A DNA stretch of 64,000 bases from Gnetum montanum (GCA_015680685.1 MNCI01006929.1:215605-279604), one strand, 5' to 3'; counted from the first letter of the stretch, positions 1 to 12,554 are shown. Made by a program: numbers and translations. Notes: generated from the letters alone by a model not told the origin.

Positions 1-175
1 AAAGTTATAAATAGCTATGAGCTGAAAAAAAAAGCATGTCTTCTGCATGAAGTTTTTCATAAGTCTCATATTCTAAAGTATCCTTCCTACTAAGTACATT
101 TATNAGCATGTCTTCTGCATGAAGTTTTCCATAAGTCTCATATTCTAAAGTATCCTTCCTACTAAGTACATTTAT
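1..175. other. Single-N join flanked by a 71-bp duplication
   Basis: Bases 33-103 and 105-175 are the same 71-bp sequence with one mismatch, separated by a single N at 104. The same arrangement occurs at 13325 and 18458. I read this as two overlapping contig ends placed side by side by a scaffolder, not as a biological tandem repeat. No gene is visible here. Confidence 0.85.
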
Positions 176-536
176 CTTAATTATGATTGGGGTTGCAATA
201 TTAACAATATGTTATGGTTTATAAAGTTTATAATATACATATACATATTAAACCTCAAATGGTTTCATGAAGTGTGGTGATATGTGACCTTTGTCTGGGT
301 GCCCTTTTTGATTATATAATTATCTTAATCATCATTGATATTATAGTCTACTTTGTGATCTCTCAAATTTTTGATGCCTATCATGGTTTCATGATCATTA
401 TGGTTTCTTGCATTTTGCATAATGTTACATCATTAAGATTTCTATTGATTTTGGTATCTTTGCACTTGCATGCAACTCAAGATTGGGGGATTAATATTGA
501 CATCAACATTCCATGTATGGCATGAAAGCTATAAAT
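176..536. other. AT-rich stretch without a recognisable gene
   Basis: No supported coding region. A G-rich stretch (gattggggga, 481-490) about 50 bases before the probable LTR could be a polypurine-tract remnant, which would make this the end of a degraded element body. That reading is weak. Confidence 0.4.
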
Positions 537-582
537 TGATGAGTTAAAATAATGGTATAGACCTAAATTATTTTTGATGAGA

Positions 583-771
583 GCGGTTACTCTAACGGTT
601 ACTCTAGCAGTTATTCTAATTATTAGATCAGTTACTCTAGTGGTTACTCTAGCAGGTACTCTAATTATTAGAGTGGTTACTCTAGTGGTTACTCTAGTAG
701 TTATTCTAATTATTAGAGTGGTTACTTTAGCAGTTATTCTAATTATTAGAGCGGTTACTCTAATTATTAAA
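583..771 (+). repeat. 12-bp plus 9-bp higher-order tandem array in LTR U3
   Basis: A 12-bp monomer of the form gtggttactcta alternates with a 9-bp monomer attattaga. Three complete 45-bp superunits (three 12-mers plus one 9-mer) run from 583 to 717, followed by shortened superunits of 33 bp (718-750) and 21 bp (751-771). Each 9-mer and its flanks form the odd palindrome tctaat-t-attaga. All units are multiples of three, so open frames on both strands here are by-products and not genes. The array ends 17 bp before the TATA box, a position suited to transcriptional elements. Confidence 0.85.
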
Positions 772-788
772 GTAGTTGCTCCCAAGTC

Positions 789-796
789 TATAAATA
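789..796 (+). promoter_or_regulatory. TATA box of the solo LTR
   Basis: tataaata lies between the tandem array and the R-like segment. Equivalent TATA boxes (ctataaatatagtgc or similar) occur in the other LTRs of the window near 46685, 46130, 55840 and 63940, so the position is conserved across LTR families. Confidence 0.6.
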
Positions 797-1546
797 CAGT
801 GCCCAGGCGCATAATTAAGGAGAAGTCTTTTAGCAGTCAAGTGGCGAAACTCTGTTATTCTGTTTGAAAGTTAGAGTATTTTCCAAGTGCTCATAGTAGG
901 AGGTCTAAGTGTAGAAGGATCTTTATTCGAGCATTGTGTACTTGAGCGCACCTTGTGTATGGTAATAAAGACAAGCTCTTTGATTTATCCTTGTAGCACT
1001 TGAGATTTGTTTTCTTATGCATTTATTTTATTATATTTTCTTATGCATTTATTTTATTTTATTTTATTTTATGTACTTTACATTTCTGTTATTAGCATAG
1101 CAATTCATTTTGATCAATTAAGTAAATCATTTAAACACAAAGGCACGACCACTTTGAATATGTGTGTAATGCTTGGTAACCCAATAACAATTCGCGTTTG
1201 GTAATCCCAATAGTGTTGCATTGGTTCAGGATGTGTACAACAAGTGGGAACGGATGCTAGTGTTAGGATTAGTTAGAACTTAGTTAATGAGTAGTTAAGT
1301 TAAATTAGTCACTTAGTTACCTCTCTCCTTCCCTACTAGCAAAACATAAAAACATAAAAGCTATAAAAATTTGATGTTTCAATCTTACTTAACCATGTCA
1401 CAGTTAACCTTGGGAAGACAACGATCAACCAATCCATCCTTGTTTCACAAGGGCGTATAAGCACTTAGTCCTTAGAATTCAATGAGATCATGCGTGAAAC
1501 ACTCCTATTCATATGGTTGAGCATAGGGGTACCTCGTAGCTCATCA

Positions 1547-1820
1547 ATTTTCTTCTTTACCTTCTCTTACCTACAATCTTTGGTTATGAATAATTTAGTG
1601 AAAAGTGTATTAAAATCCATGCTTAGTATTTATAGTAATATTACGAATGCTATATCCTTAAAGATTTTGACATCACATTTTTGTTTAGTGTTTTCCTACT
1701 TTAAATTAAACTAAACGTAATGTATACTTTAGTAATACGTAATTATCAAATTAATTAAATTACTACAAATCTTGAATTGTTCAGACATAGGGTTATATAA
1801 AGGTTTTAAGAAAAATTTAA
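1547..1820. other. AT-rich intergenic sequence
   Basis: No gene, RNA or clear repeat boundary is seen. Confidence 0.4.
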
Positions 1821-2099
1821 TTAATATTGTTTATGTTTACTCTTTTTCAACGGGTGAATTTCATTTGTTCCTAGTCTCAAATAGAGCATTTCACATAACT
1901 TGCCAGGTACGTTCTTGTCAGTGTAGTTCAATTTAAGAGCGTTACATATATAACGGAAAGTAAAATGGTGCCCTTCTGTATCTGCATTATCTGCATTAGA
2001 CTGACACCTATCTTGAACGATATGATGGTAACTGTCACCAGGTGAGTCGCAATGGAATATTTTTACCTCACCAAGTGATAGTGCTAAGTGCTCCAACAC
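1821..2099 (-). pseudogene. Unrecognised 92-codon open frame, possible gene fragment
   Basis: This minus-strand frame has a balanced, protein-like composition (for example GDSYHHIVQDRC), unlike the low-complexity frames around it. It has no motif I can name and no visible partner exons. It adjoins the GC-richer island at 2100-2700, so both may belong to one captured or inserted fragment. It could equally be a chance frame. Confidence 0.2.
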
Positions 2100-2700
2100 C
2101 TAGCCAACTACTCCCAACAACGCATATCACGTCTTTAGGCATGGGCATTCCTGGCCTAGCCAGTACGCTCTCGTAACTGGCACTTCCTCCTGTCGCCCCA
2201 ATAGGAAGGTGGTCTGGCCTCGCACCAGACCGACATGGCTCTTTTGCCAGCCGAGCATCACACCAAGACTTCCTGTCTCAGCTGCCTACATACCTACTCA
2301 CAGCGTAGGATCAGGGCCATGTAGTTCTAATCTGCATCGGCCCGAACTCGCCATAGCAAGTGTGCATGCGATACGCCTGGACGTCTCCATTCATAACCTC
2401 TTGCATGCGCTGCACCTGCTACGCGCTCGTTACGCAAGTCATCTGTAGAGAACAGATACCTTGCCACACCCCTAGTGTGAACCATCCATAGCTCATGCGT
2501 GCCTACGCATGAGCATTCGCATCGGGAGCTCAAAGGGTCGTGATAGTAACCTTCTTCAAAAAAGAAAGTCACAGTTGACTATTCCTGCGCATGAGCTTCA
2601 TACACAGGACCGCAAATAGTGGCATCCATGGTGAAATTAGTGAAGTGCAGGAATGGCATAGAAAATTTTCATGCATGTGGTGGGGTGCAGGGGAAAGCAA
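2100..2700. other. GC-richer island with a perfect hairpin
   Basis: Base composition rises sharply against the flanks. A perfect 10-bp inverted repeat (gctcatgcgt, loop gcct, acgcatgagc) sits at 2491-2514, and part of the stem sequence recurs at about 2587-2596. No family is recognised; a fragment of an inserted element or a captured gene piece are both possible. Confidence 0.35.
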
Positions 2701-4640
2701 TCAAGAATGTACAAACCTGCATTGCAACATGCACGACATAGGAAAATAAAATAAAATTTTATACATGAGCGAGTTTAATTCCTCATGCATTCTAATATAG
2801 AGCACCCAAAGTAGCCAAGGAAACTTTAGAACAAGGATGTGGGATGACAAGTGGTTCAATTTTGTTGAGAAAGGGCCCTTTAGGCTTTGAAAATAATTTC
2901 TATATATTTTTTGTTTGTACAAAATAGAAAACATGCACTCATTTTGGATATTTGAGTCATGTACTTATTTTTATGAATAAATAATTAAATATGATAGTTA
3001 ATAAATTTATGACTTTGCTATCTTATCTAAAACATCACAATGGTCATTTTTATTTTAGTGCGTTCTAGGGAAAAATAATGATATTTTATTAAACATTATT
3101 ATTTTAATATTATTTTTAATATTTTATTAATAAATTATAAACATAAATAACATTATATCTAGAAATCTAATTAAGGTAAAAAATTTATTATTGGAATCAT
3201 CTTTTTGATTTTTTTCCAATGATGCATTTTTTTTTACATTTACTTTTGAAATGAAATGAGGCTTTATTATGTCCAAAGACCCATAGGATCTATTGGATAC
3301 ATATTACATTTTCATAGAAAATAAAGATAGACTCTACAAATTGACTAAGCACCAATGGGGGCATCAAAAACAAATCATACATGTTTTCAATTTATTTTTT
3401 ATAACATTATAAGGCTATCTCAAATGGATATTCACAACACAAGAAAACAAATACATGTAAGTCATCTTCAAGGACTCTTGATTTGCTGTAACACCCTCCT
3501 TCCTACCCTTAGGACAAAGAGCTTTATATGGGGTAACAACAGATGCCAACAATTGGTCATGACAAAGTAATGGAATCGTTTCATTTTGATGTAACGAAAA
3601 GAAGTATGGTTAAGCCATGACCAAGAGGAAGAAGAGATTAAAAGACAAAATAATGGAAACAAATTATCTCTTTTAATCTTAAGATGAATATATATATAAG
3701 TAATTTAAATCATAAGAATCCACTAAAATAAATCTTACATCAATGACATTTTAAATTCCATAATTATCTCATCCGAAACATCTTACATAAAGAAATATGA
3801 TAAGTTCTCATCTATTATAAAAATCCAAGCACATGAATCAAATCAATATATATCTACTTATAAAATAGTAATCATAATTCCAAATAATACATAATTTCAT
3901 CATGCATTATGAACATCTTCAAGGTACCACATATACTCCTTGCTCTTCCTAGCCTAAAATATCTATACATAAAATGAAAAATATCAACTACTACTGAGTG
4001 AGTAACCTTGGCACCATCTTCTACTTGAATCATCGATAGGTCTCATGGGGGCACCTACAAAGCAATCAATGCAAAGTATATCCAAACATACAACTACTAC
4101 AACATCCAAAATCATCCATCAACATGCAACTAAGAAATCCATAAACGTGCCAAAAACCCATTGCCACACAATTATCCATCAAGAATGGGATCAATTCATT
4201 TGACCATTGCAATGTTCCAAACCAACATTGGTCCACTCCACCCATCAACTGAGTAAACAAGGAGGCTAGCATGTACCACACTTAATGTCAATGTGTATTA
4301 AGTTGTCATGAATACTTTCAAATTTCCAAACCAAAGTTTTTAACAAAATATCAAATTACCATATGCATGAATTTATTATTAGTCTCAATGAATCAATGTG
4401 GTCTTTATGGATCCCCACCAAAATTTGAACCAAGGTTGTCCCTGTGGATCCCCATCAAGGTTCCCAAACATGCTGGTGCTAGAGGTGTCCATGTGGATAC
4501 CCAACTCTAGCATTTTAGAGGAACCAAACAAGACCAATGAGCCATGGATCACCCTCTCTTGTTGGATGGGGCTTACAACAAGAGCCACACTAGTGCACTA
4601 ACAATGGGGGTTCATCAAAAAATCAACTCCAAGGAGCCTC
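2701..4640. other. AT-rich intergenic sequence, no gene seen
   Basis: Mostly AT-rich with short diverged repeats around 4385-4600, where both strands read open by chance. No conserved domain is visible. Confidence 0.4.
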
Positions 4641-7300
4641 ATCTCTAATCAGTTACAAACTCGATGTTACCTCCATCATCCAAACACATAGCAAAAATTC
4701 AAACCATGGCATCATCTAGCCATCTCACAATCATCAAAAGATGGCAAACCAACATTGATGATGGAGGGACTCAACATCATTTTTATATAAGCCAACAAAA
4801 GAACCATTAATCCAACATGTCATCCAAAATCCCAAAATCTGACATGTTCTACAAAAACTCCAAGATTAATAATCTAGTATGTCCCAACAAATCCAATGGT
4901 CCAAGAATCCAATAAAATCCAATTTAATAGATCCAAATCCTCCAAGATTTCAACACCCAATCACAAGACTAAACTCAACAAAATACAAGTTTCAAATGTC
5001 CAAAAATTCACAATTAATTAAAAGTCATATCCCTTCAACAATTTGCAATGGGTAATATCCAACAAAAACTTCAAAGGGATATAGCAATGCTAATGATCAA
5101 AATTAGAAAATGATACACATCTCCCAACAACTTCACTAGTATTCAACATCTCAAATAAGATAATAGGCACACTAAAAATCCACAATAAAACTCCCATGAC
5201 TATCACCTCCCTACGAATTTCCTCTTAATTAATGATTCAATTGAAAGCTAATATCCATACTTAGTTACCTTAAAAATATTTAAACAATTAAGGATTCATA
5301 ACAATAAATATTTTTCCAACATTATAGGTAATCAGAAACAGAGACAAAATGAGTGATTAATAGTAAATCTCATATAAATCTATCAAATGATAATCTTTTT
5401 ATCTTCTTACACTTTGGTGAAACGATAACATCCATATCTAAGGCTCATAAAAATTTCAAAAGAAACTAAGCTATAGATAAGGCATTATTAACATATAAAT
5501 CTCTGTATTAAGTTTCTTCATAAATCCAGACAACTCCCAAAGATGGAACGATAACTCTAACTACACATGCTAATTTCTAGTGCTTCTACTTGGATCTGCA
5601 TGATATATATGTTGCAAGTATCATACTAAAATTTCAAAATCATAGACATAATAAAAACAATGATATCTCCTTAACTCTAGACCCTACTGAAATTGTTGTG
5701 ATTCTAAACAATGTTGGAAAACAACATGTAGCACCTTATCTATAATTAATTACTATTTTATTTTCTCCATAAATTGAAGATAATATTTTAAGGAATCCAA
5801 CAATAGGTAGATCACAACCATATTCTAAATACAAAGAGAGATATGGGCATTTTACCAAGCCCTATGCAAAGCATCCTAAATCCTCAAAAGGCAAAGTTCA
5901 TAGGAAGTACTTCAAATTAGAAAAAGTCAACTATTGATGTGTACATTTTGAACACACCAACACCTATGAAAACTCATTTTAGGAGACTATCGCCTAGGGC
6001 ACCTCACGTATGGGTGGGTACAGAAACATAGGAATAGTCTCAGCTGGAAAGGGCAATGTGACAAAAATAATAATATTATTATTTTAAACAAAATATTGAA
6101 AAATTAAATTTAATTTTAGGAGGGTTCTATTATGTTTTGAAAAACATAGTAAAATAACTAAAATAAAAAATAAACATTTGTGAAATTTTTCTTTCCCTAA
6201 AAAAAGTAAATAATACAACAAGAAAATTGAAATTGAATTCAAATTTATCTAGTCCCGATGCTGGTTGACCACCCTCGTTCTATGATATTGGTTCTACCGC
6301 AATGAAAGGAAAGAAAATTCTAGAATTCAGATCTCCAATATGCAATGAATATTACTGCTCAAAATCTAAAGGAAAGAAGAATCGTCTACCACCTTTTGCG
6401 GTGTTCACCACAAATTCTTCACTAAGATAGAGCATCTACTATAAAAGAAAGAACCCATCACCTGGCGCATTGCTTGTCCATGCCATTGAAGCGAAGGTGT
6501 TTGCAGGTTGTGGTTCTTGCCACGCACCTGTCATCCACGTCCATGCACTCCACACCCGTTGGTTCATGCTACACCAACCAGAGAGAGAACAAGAGAGAGA
6601 AAAAAAAGAGGTTGGTCTTGGTTTCCTTCCAACATCCCCTACTTGTTGCAAGCTCTTGCTAACTTTCTTGGCTGCAAACTTCTCTGCTCCCTCTGATTGG
6701 GAGAGGGGAGATCTTTGTTATCCACCAACTGCCCACTGCAACTACGTGCAATGTGCACCATGAAAAAAAGGAGGCTCTACCATAGTTCTGCATGTTTGTT
6801 GCATATACACGTGACCACCTGCAAGGTGCTTGCATCACCGCATTACACCCCCTATAGGAGAGAGAGACTGTGCTAGGCATGGAGAGAGAAACCATTGCTC
6901 ACGTGCCATCTGGCTACTTCCTTCGCTGCCACCAACATGTTCCGCATGCTTGCTGTTTCCTATGGTGTTGGCTTGCTATTCCTGCAAGAAGAGGTCCCTG
7001 CTTGCTGTAGGCTATGGCTCACTTTGTTGGCCCTTGCATCCCCTCTTCATCCTAGGCCCTCCAACCATCTTCTTTCTTTAGAGCAGCCTGTGGGAGAAGA
7101 AACCTATCAACCACTGTCAACTGTTGCCATGCGAAACGCCACCTAGGGAAACTGCCACCACCACCCCACGTCATCTTTGACCATTTGATATGCAGCTTCC
7201 TTAGGAACCGAAGTCTATGGTAGAGTAAACTTGGGAACAAGTTTTTGCAAATAACGTGATGTGAAGGTGCCATCAACAGATGTCTCGTCTAAGTTTTCAG
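4641..7300 (-). repeat. Diverged relic related, in inverse orientation, to the 22.9-25.3 kb repeat region
   Basis: The block at about 5945-6040 is the reverse complement of about 24035-24115: both carry the elements gtgccctaggc, atagtctcct and a following aggtgttggtg. Farther on, both regions have GA/CT-rich stretches and short GC-richer parts. The similarity is patchy and I cannot draw exact borders. The frames around 6440-7280 show no recognisable domain and are treated as repeat-derived. Confidence 0.4.
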
Positions 7301-8925
7301 TAGCCTTGCTCAAAACCATGATGATGATTTATTTTTCAATTCACTTCCTCTATGCTACCCTATAGTGTGTGCAATAGTTTAGATATGCTAAAATTTCTGA
7401 GATATGACGGGTAGAATTTCATCTGTTTAATACCAAGATGATAATACAAAAATATTTATCATATCGAATTAAAGATTTATCCCTACCTCATTCTTTGGCA
7501 AAGGTCATGAAGGTGGGAAGGTTGGCCTTGGAAAATGAGATGTCACCCACACACCCAACACCGAATCCAAGAAATGGAGATGCAAGTATATTACTAGATT
7601 ACTTTAAACTAATTTTCACTTTTAATATTGTTGATAATGGCCCATGCTTAGCATGGCAAGGTTGACCTCAACATCAACAAATCTAGCAATGAAAATTTGG
7701 ATTTAGAAAGTAGCAGCAATATCCATCCCAAATATGCTAGATATACAAGATTTTCCATTAATTAAAACAAACACCAACCCCAATCTATGCAAAACCTTAT
7801 GAACTAAAAAAACCATGTAAAAGGGGCCAAGATTACTTACCCAGAATGTTGCTAGTTTTTGTTACTTGAGTCTTCCCACGTGCTCCCTGGACTAGCATGC
7901 TCCTCACACTTCTCCAACCTAGCAGCCCTCCAACCCAAGAGTTAAGAAGCCAAAAATGCTTTGGGTTAAGGAAGTGTGTGGTACTTAAGGGCTTCTTCCC
8001 TACTCCATCTATCCCCAAACCATGTGACCTAGTTATCCTCTCTCATCTATCTTCAAGACCCATGTGACTCATCTACCTTTCTCCCCTTTAATCTAAGTAA
8101 TAACCAAGCTAAAATTAAAATTAGAAATTACATGGATAAATCACAAATCATGCCATCATAGCCATACCATTTTCATGCCAAATTACCACAACTCATTCAC
8201 TTGGTTAGTGCATACTAGTGATAGGTAAAAATCATTAATTATGCATAATGGTAAAAATAAGTAAACATGAGTAATACAAATTTATCATATTTTAAGAAAA
8301 ATTATTTATGCATATAAAAATCAATATCATTAACCATCGTAAACCCTTATACATATAAGGAAAAAGGTTGTTAACCTTTACTAAAATACGAGTTGCTACA
8401 TTTGCACAACCTAAAAATGCACTCTTCTTGGGGAAGTTGAATCTATCTTTTACTTTTAATTCTAGGATGATGACAACTTAAGTGAAACTTGCTACTAGCA
8501 TTTTAATACTTTATTGGAATTGTAGCTAAGAGATAGTGAGCTTCTACATCTAATTTATTAATTCTAAAGTGGTGTAAATAAACTTGTCGCTTACCTTACG
8601 CATTATACCACATCTTCTTAGGATTTTATTACACCTCCTCCAAAGTGATATTTCCTTTTCTCAATCATTGCACCCCTTAAAAATACCAACCATGGTCTCA
8701 CAAATCCTTAAATAACTTATTTAGAGAATTTATCTTACATTGAGATATACAAGCTATAAGTGTATATATTGAATTGTCACAAGCCTTCTACTTCTAAAGG
8801 TAATAAATCACATTCATATAATAACATTAAGTAAGGTATTTGCATCTTCACCTTTAACTCTTTCAATATCTTTTCAAAGTTTAGCATCAAGTCCAAGTCC
8901 CCAAAAAACACATCCATACAATATG
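7301..8925. other. AT-rich intergenic sequence, no gene seen
   Basis: No recognisable coding region, RNA gene or element boundary. Confidence 0.4.
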
Positions 8926-9082
8926 NNNNNNNNNNNNNNNNNNNNNNNNNNNNNNNNNNNNNNNNNNNNNNNNNNNNNNNNNNNNNNNNNNNNNNNNNNN
9001 NNNNNNNNNNNNNNNNNNNNNNNNNNNNNNNNNNNNNNNNNNNNNNNNNNNNNNNNNNNNNNNNNNNNNNNNNNNNNNNNNN
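8926..9082. other. Assembly gap of 157 N
   Basis: A run of N. Any open frame crossing it is meaningless. Confidence 0.99.
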
Positions 9083-9834
9083 AGTTATTTATAGCATATT
9101 ATAGATGTTTAATAGAGGTATTATATATCCCCTCATTATATTATATCAATATATCCATAATTAAAAGTGAAGTTAACTTTACAATTGTAGCACCTTTTAA
9201 TATAATGTCCCATTATCATTTGAAAAAGGTGTATAGGAATTACTATAATTATTCAAAATTATGTGGCTTTTGTAGGACAATAAGGTAGGTCTAGTATTGA
9301 GTTTTTTCTTTATAGAAAAAAATATTAGCATCATTAAATGTTTTGAAATAGCTTAAGAAATAATTGAATCTTGTTATCACCTTTTATACTTCTTGTTATT
9401 CATAAATACATAATATATTAGATATTCCAAGGGGCAAAAGTACTTCACAATAAGGTATGTTCAAAATAAAATTCTAAAGATTTGAAACCCAGGTGTGAGT
9501 CTTACAAAAACTCTAGTAAAAATTGCCCTCGATATCTCTAAAGGCTAAAGTACAAGCAATCAACAATGGTTTGATGAAAAATATAAAACAACTAGAGCTT
9601 TATTAAAGACTTAGAGATCACCAAAGACTATCAAGTCATATAAAAACCTAATTTGGACTAAAAGGATAGAATTTATCAAATAAAGACAAACTTGTTTATT
9701 AAAATTTATAAGAAAAGGTTCCAAATGTTTTGTGCATTTATTTTAAAATGAGAGAAGAAAATGTTATGCTTTCTCTCTTAACGATACTAAAAATTTCATC
9801 AATCTTTGTTTCATATTAATGAAAAAATTAGAAG
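9083..9834. other. AT-rich intergenic sequence, no gene seen
   Basis: Nothing supported. The last five bases of the flank (agctt, 9835-9839) form one side of the target-site duplication of element E1. Confidence 0.4.
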
Positions 9835-9839
9835 AGCTT

Positions 9840-10640
9840 TGATGAGTGGCGAGGTACCCCTACACTCAACCATACGAATACGAGCATTACACGTGCGATC
9901 CAGTCAAACTCCAAGAACTAAGTGCTTACATGCCTTATGGAACACTTAAGGTTAATCAATTGTTGTCTTCCCAAACTTGCTTGTATTGTCATGGTTGTAT
10001 GGTGAAGTAAGTTTGAGGTATATGATTTTTAAAACTTTTATCTTTTTATCGCATATGCTAAGAGAGGAAAGGGTGAAGAAACTAAGTAACTAACTTTCAC
10101 TAACTAAGCTTTAATCTTCCTAGCATCAGTATTCGTTCCCACTTACCGTCCACACCCTAAACCAGTGCAATGCTACTAGGATTACCAAATGCTATTCGTT
10201 ACTGGGTTACCAAGCGTAGCACACGTCCTCAAAGTGGTCGTACTGAATGCACTTAACTAGGAGTTGATGGTTGAGAGAGATTAATTATCTAAGAAAGCAT
10301 TTAAGCATTTAACATTAATTAAATCCTAATTAGCTTTGTCCATGCACTACAAGGTTTATTAGAAAGTTCATCTTTATTTTTGTATACAAATGTGTGCTTA
10401 GGTATAATTTGCTCGAATAAAGATCCGTTCACTTTAAGACTCCTACTACGGGCACCTGGAAATTATTCTATCTTTGGAATGGTAAAACTTCCAGAGCTTA
10501 GCTAAGGGTCTAGATCTAGATGAGAAAATAAGGGAAATCCACCTCTTATTTATAAAACTGGAAACGGGCTACGATATCACGTACGTGATATCGCAGGTGT
10601 CGACGTGATATCGTGGCCCATGCGATATCGTGTCCGATCA
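9840..10640 (-). repeat. E1 3' LTR
   Basis: 801 bp. In minus orientation the U3 holds four GATATC boxes, including a perfect 22-bp palindrome at 10572-10593 (half site cgatatcacgt), followed by a TATA box near 10540-10550. The end at 9840 carries the conserved LTR terminus shared by all Athila-type LTRs here. Confidence 0.9.
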
Positions 10641-10660
10641 TACCCCCATGACTGAATGAA
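10641..10660 (-). promoter_or_regulatory. E1 polypurine tract
   Basis: On the minus strand attcagtcatgggggta lies directly before the 3' LTR, the position where plus-strand DNA synthesis is primed. A near copy of this motif also sits at about 12500-12525, right after the coding relics. Confidence 0.75.
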
Positions 10661-12499
10661 AACTCATCCTTGAGTTCCTTACAAAATATTGGAAAGGTAT
10701 GGGATTATTGACTTGAATGACACTAATGGTAGATGGGGTGACATGTGAACAGATCATCATTACAAACATGAAAAAATTAGTGTTCATGACAACAAGAGTG
10801 AAAACTATACATATTTGACATCTAGCCTTATTTGGTAGCTGGGAGAGAAGAAAGAAGAGAGAGAGCAAAGAAGAAGTATGTTGTTGCCGACGCCAAGATT
10901 ACACTTTTTGTTATCCATCCATAAGTGTGTCATCAATCTCATTCCTTGCATAACTACTTCAGCACCAGTCCATTCCAAGTGTTCCCTCCAGATCTAATCT
11001 GTTGTTATATGATTGTCATCTACACACACAACACAGTTCTTATATTAGCAAGGGTAAATGAATCATAATGCAATTGATACCTTACTTCGGTGTAAGGTCC
11101 ATTGGCTGAGTTGTAATATGGCTGATATGGATATGAAGATATAATACTGGTGACTACCCAAGGTGTAGGGGTTAGGAGAAAATCAAAAAAATTGGACCAG
11201 GACCCCCATGACTGAGAGTGAACCTCCAGTAGCGATAGAATGGAAAAAGATAAGGAATAAGAAGGATGGAGAAAAAAAATAATGGCCATGCCAATAAAAT
11301 GGATGTCAAAGATGAAAATGAAAAAATAATTGGTGGTTGTAGAAATTTTTAAAGGAAAGAAATTAACATATGCATCAAATAGGAATGCCAGGGGGTCCTC
11401 CCCAAAGCAGGTTCATGCCCTTAATGCCTTGACAATCCCACATTCAAAGAGTCTGTAGGCTCTAGGAATGTCATTTGGAGACAAGAGTTACCAAAAAAAA
11501 AACAATGCATCCACCAAAATATGGACTACTAATACAAATAACAATGAGGTGATAAATGGGGAAAGAATGATGGAAAGAAGAGAATGGAATGGAACCTCAA
11601 GAACAAGGTGGTGTACAACCCTTTGTGTATTAATGCTTAATGTGACTTAGTAGATCCCATTCCAAATCTAGCCTCAAACAAACCACATTCAGTGACTTCG
11701 CATTAATACATTCAGCCCATTCATCCACTTGAAGTAACAAGAATGCCTTCACCAAAGAGCCACCACCATTCTGATGAAGTGAAGGGGGAGAAAGTAGGAA
11801 GCGAGAAGGGCCTTAGTTAGAGGGAACATGTTTATTTTAGTTTCATAACTAGTTCTTGTAGCCCAAATGATTATTTCATCTAAGGGGTGTGCTTTGAATT
11901 CTCACTATTTTGTTTTGCTTTTGCGTGAGAACCACACCATGCAAAGACTTATTATTTTTATTTTCTCAACTTCCCGATAATGCGGCAACGTTGGAATAGT
12001 AAGAAAACTCAAGAAGAAAACATCCAAGCACCCAAGAGAATGGCTAGCACAAATGCATCAAATCCCCTTGAAGTCACACCCTTTTCAATCCTTGAGTCCT
12101 TCCTTAGTTTGAAAAATACCTAGTCACGGATTCGTTGATAGTTCTTATTATTAGGAAAGGTATTGTACAGTTCCAAGCCAAGAGAGACCATAGAAATTTA
12201 TGGATGCGTGGGTGATGTGGACTCATTTCCTGTTATATCAAAAGAACCATACCTTAGTATCAACATCATAATGTAAAGGTAAAAACCAAACATTAGCAAT
12301 CAATGGAATACAATTCATACCATCTTCGTGGCAATTATTAAGTGACGAATTGAACAAAATAATCAAGCACACAAAGAAATGAAAAAGTATAAATGATGTT
12401 GTAAAACAAAAATAGGAAAAATTAAAGAAATTTATAAAACAAAAATGTGTAAAAAAAAACTTAAAAAGAAACTAAGGGCCTCAAATGGTCAGCATAGGT
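10661..12499 (-). other. E1 3' noncoding region
   Basis: Noncoding internal sequence between the end of the gag-PR frame and the 3' PPT. The part around 11390-12480 resembles E2 around 35500-36800 (shared cccca-agcagg-tcatgccctt and cagtgacttcgcatt segments). No ORF3 homology is seen here, unlike E2 and E4. Confidence 0.6.
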
Positions 12500-12525
12500 G
12501 GCCATCTCTCCCATGACTGAATTGG
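12500..12525 (-). promoter_or_regulatory. E1 internal PPT-like motif
   Basis: On the minus strand attcagtcatgggagagatgg (core attcagtcatggg) follows the polyprotein tail. It shares 13 consecutive bases with the real PPT of the same element at 10641-10660. Equivalent motifs occur in E2, E3 and E4. Confidence 0.5.
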
Positions 12526-12554
12526 AAGGGGGAGATCCGAAATGTTGAGTGAGA

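Larger units (their letters stand above)
537..1546 (+). mobile_element. Probable solo LTR, Athila-like family
   Basis: The right end carries the same terminal block as all other Athila-type LTRs in this window (ggggtacc followed by ctcatca, ending at 1546). Inside are a TATA box (789-796), a tandem-repeat U3, an AATAAA-type signal near 964 and the 'cttggtaa' type U5 segments also seen near 47040 and 56180. No tRNA-Asp-like primer-binding site follows the end, so this looks like a solo LTR. The left border at tgatgag (537) is inferred from the TG...CA rule. Five-base flanks (taaat and atttt) do not form a convincing target-site duplication. Confidence 0.6.

Noticed and set aside
583-771. CRISPR-like array of regularly spaced repeats
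   Set aside because: Units are contiguous with no unique spacers, inside a plant LTR.
477-867. Long open frames on both strands with repeating hydrophobic residues
   Set aside because: They are a by-product of a tandem array whose unit lengths are all multiples of three; no codon-level evidence for a protein.
4385-4601. Overlapping frames on both strands
   Set aside because: Short local repeats make both strands open; no domain or start context supports a gene.
8923-9288. Open frame with 53 unknown residues
   Set aside because: It exists only because the N gap is translated as open.
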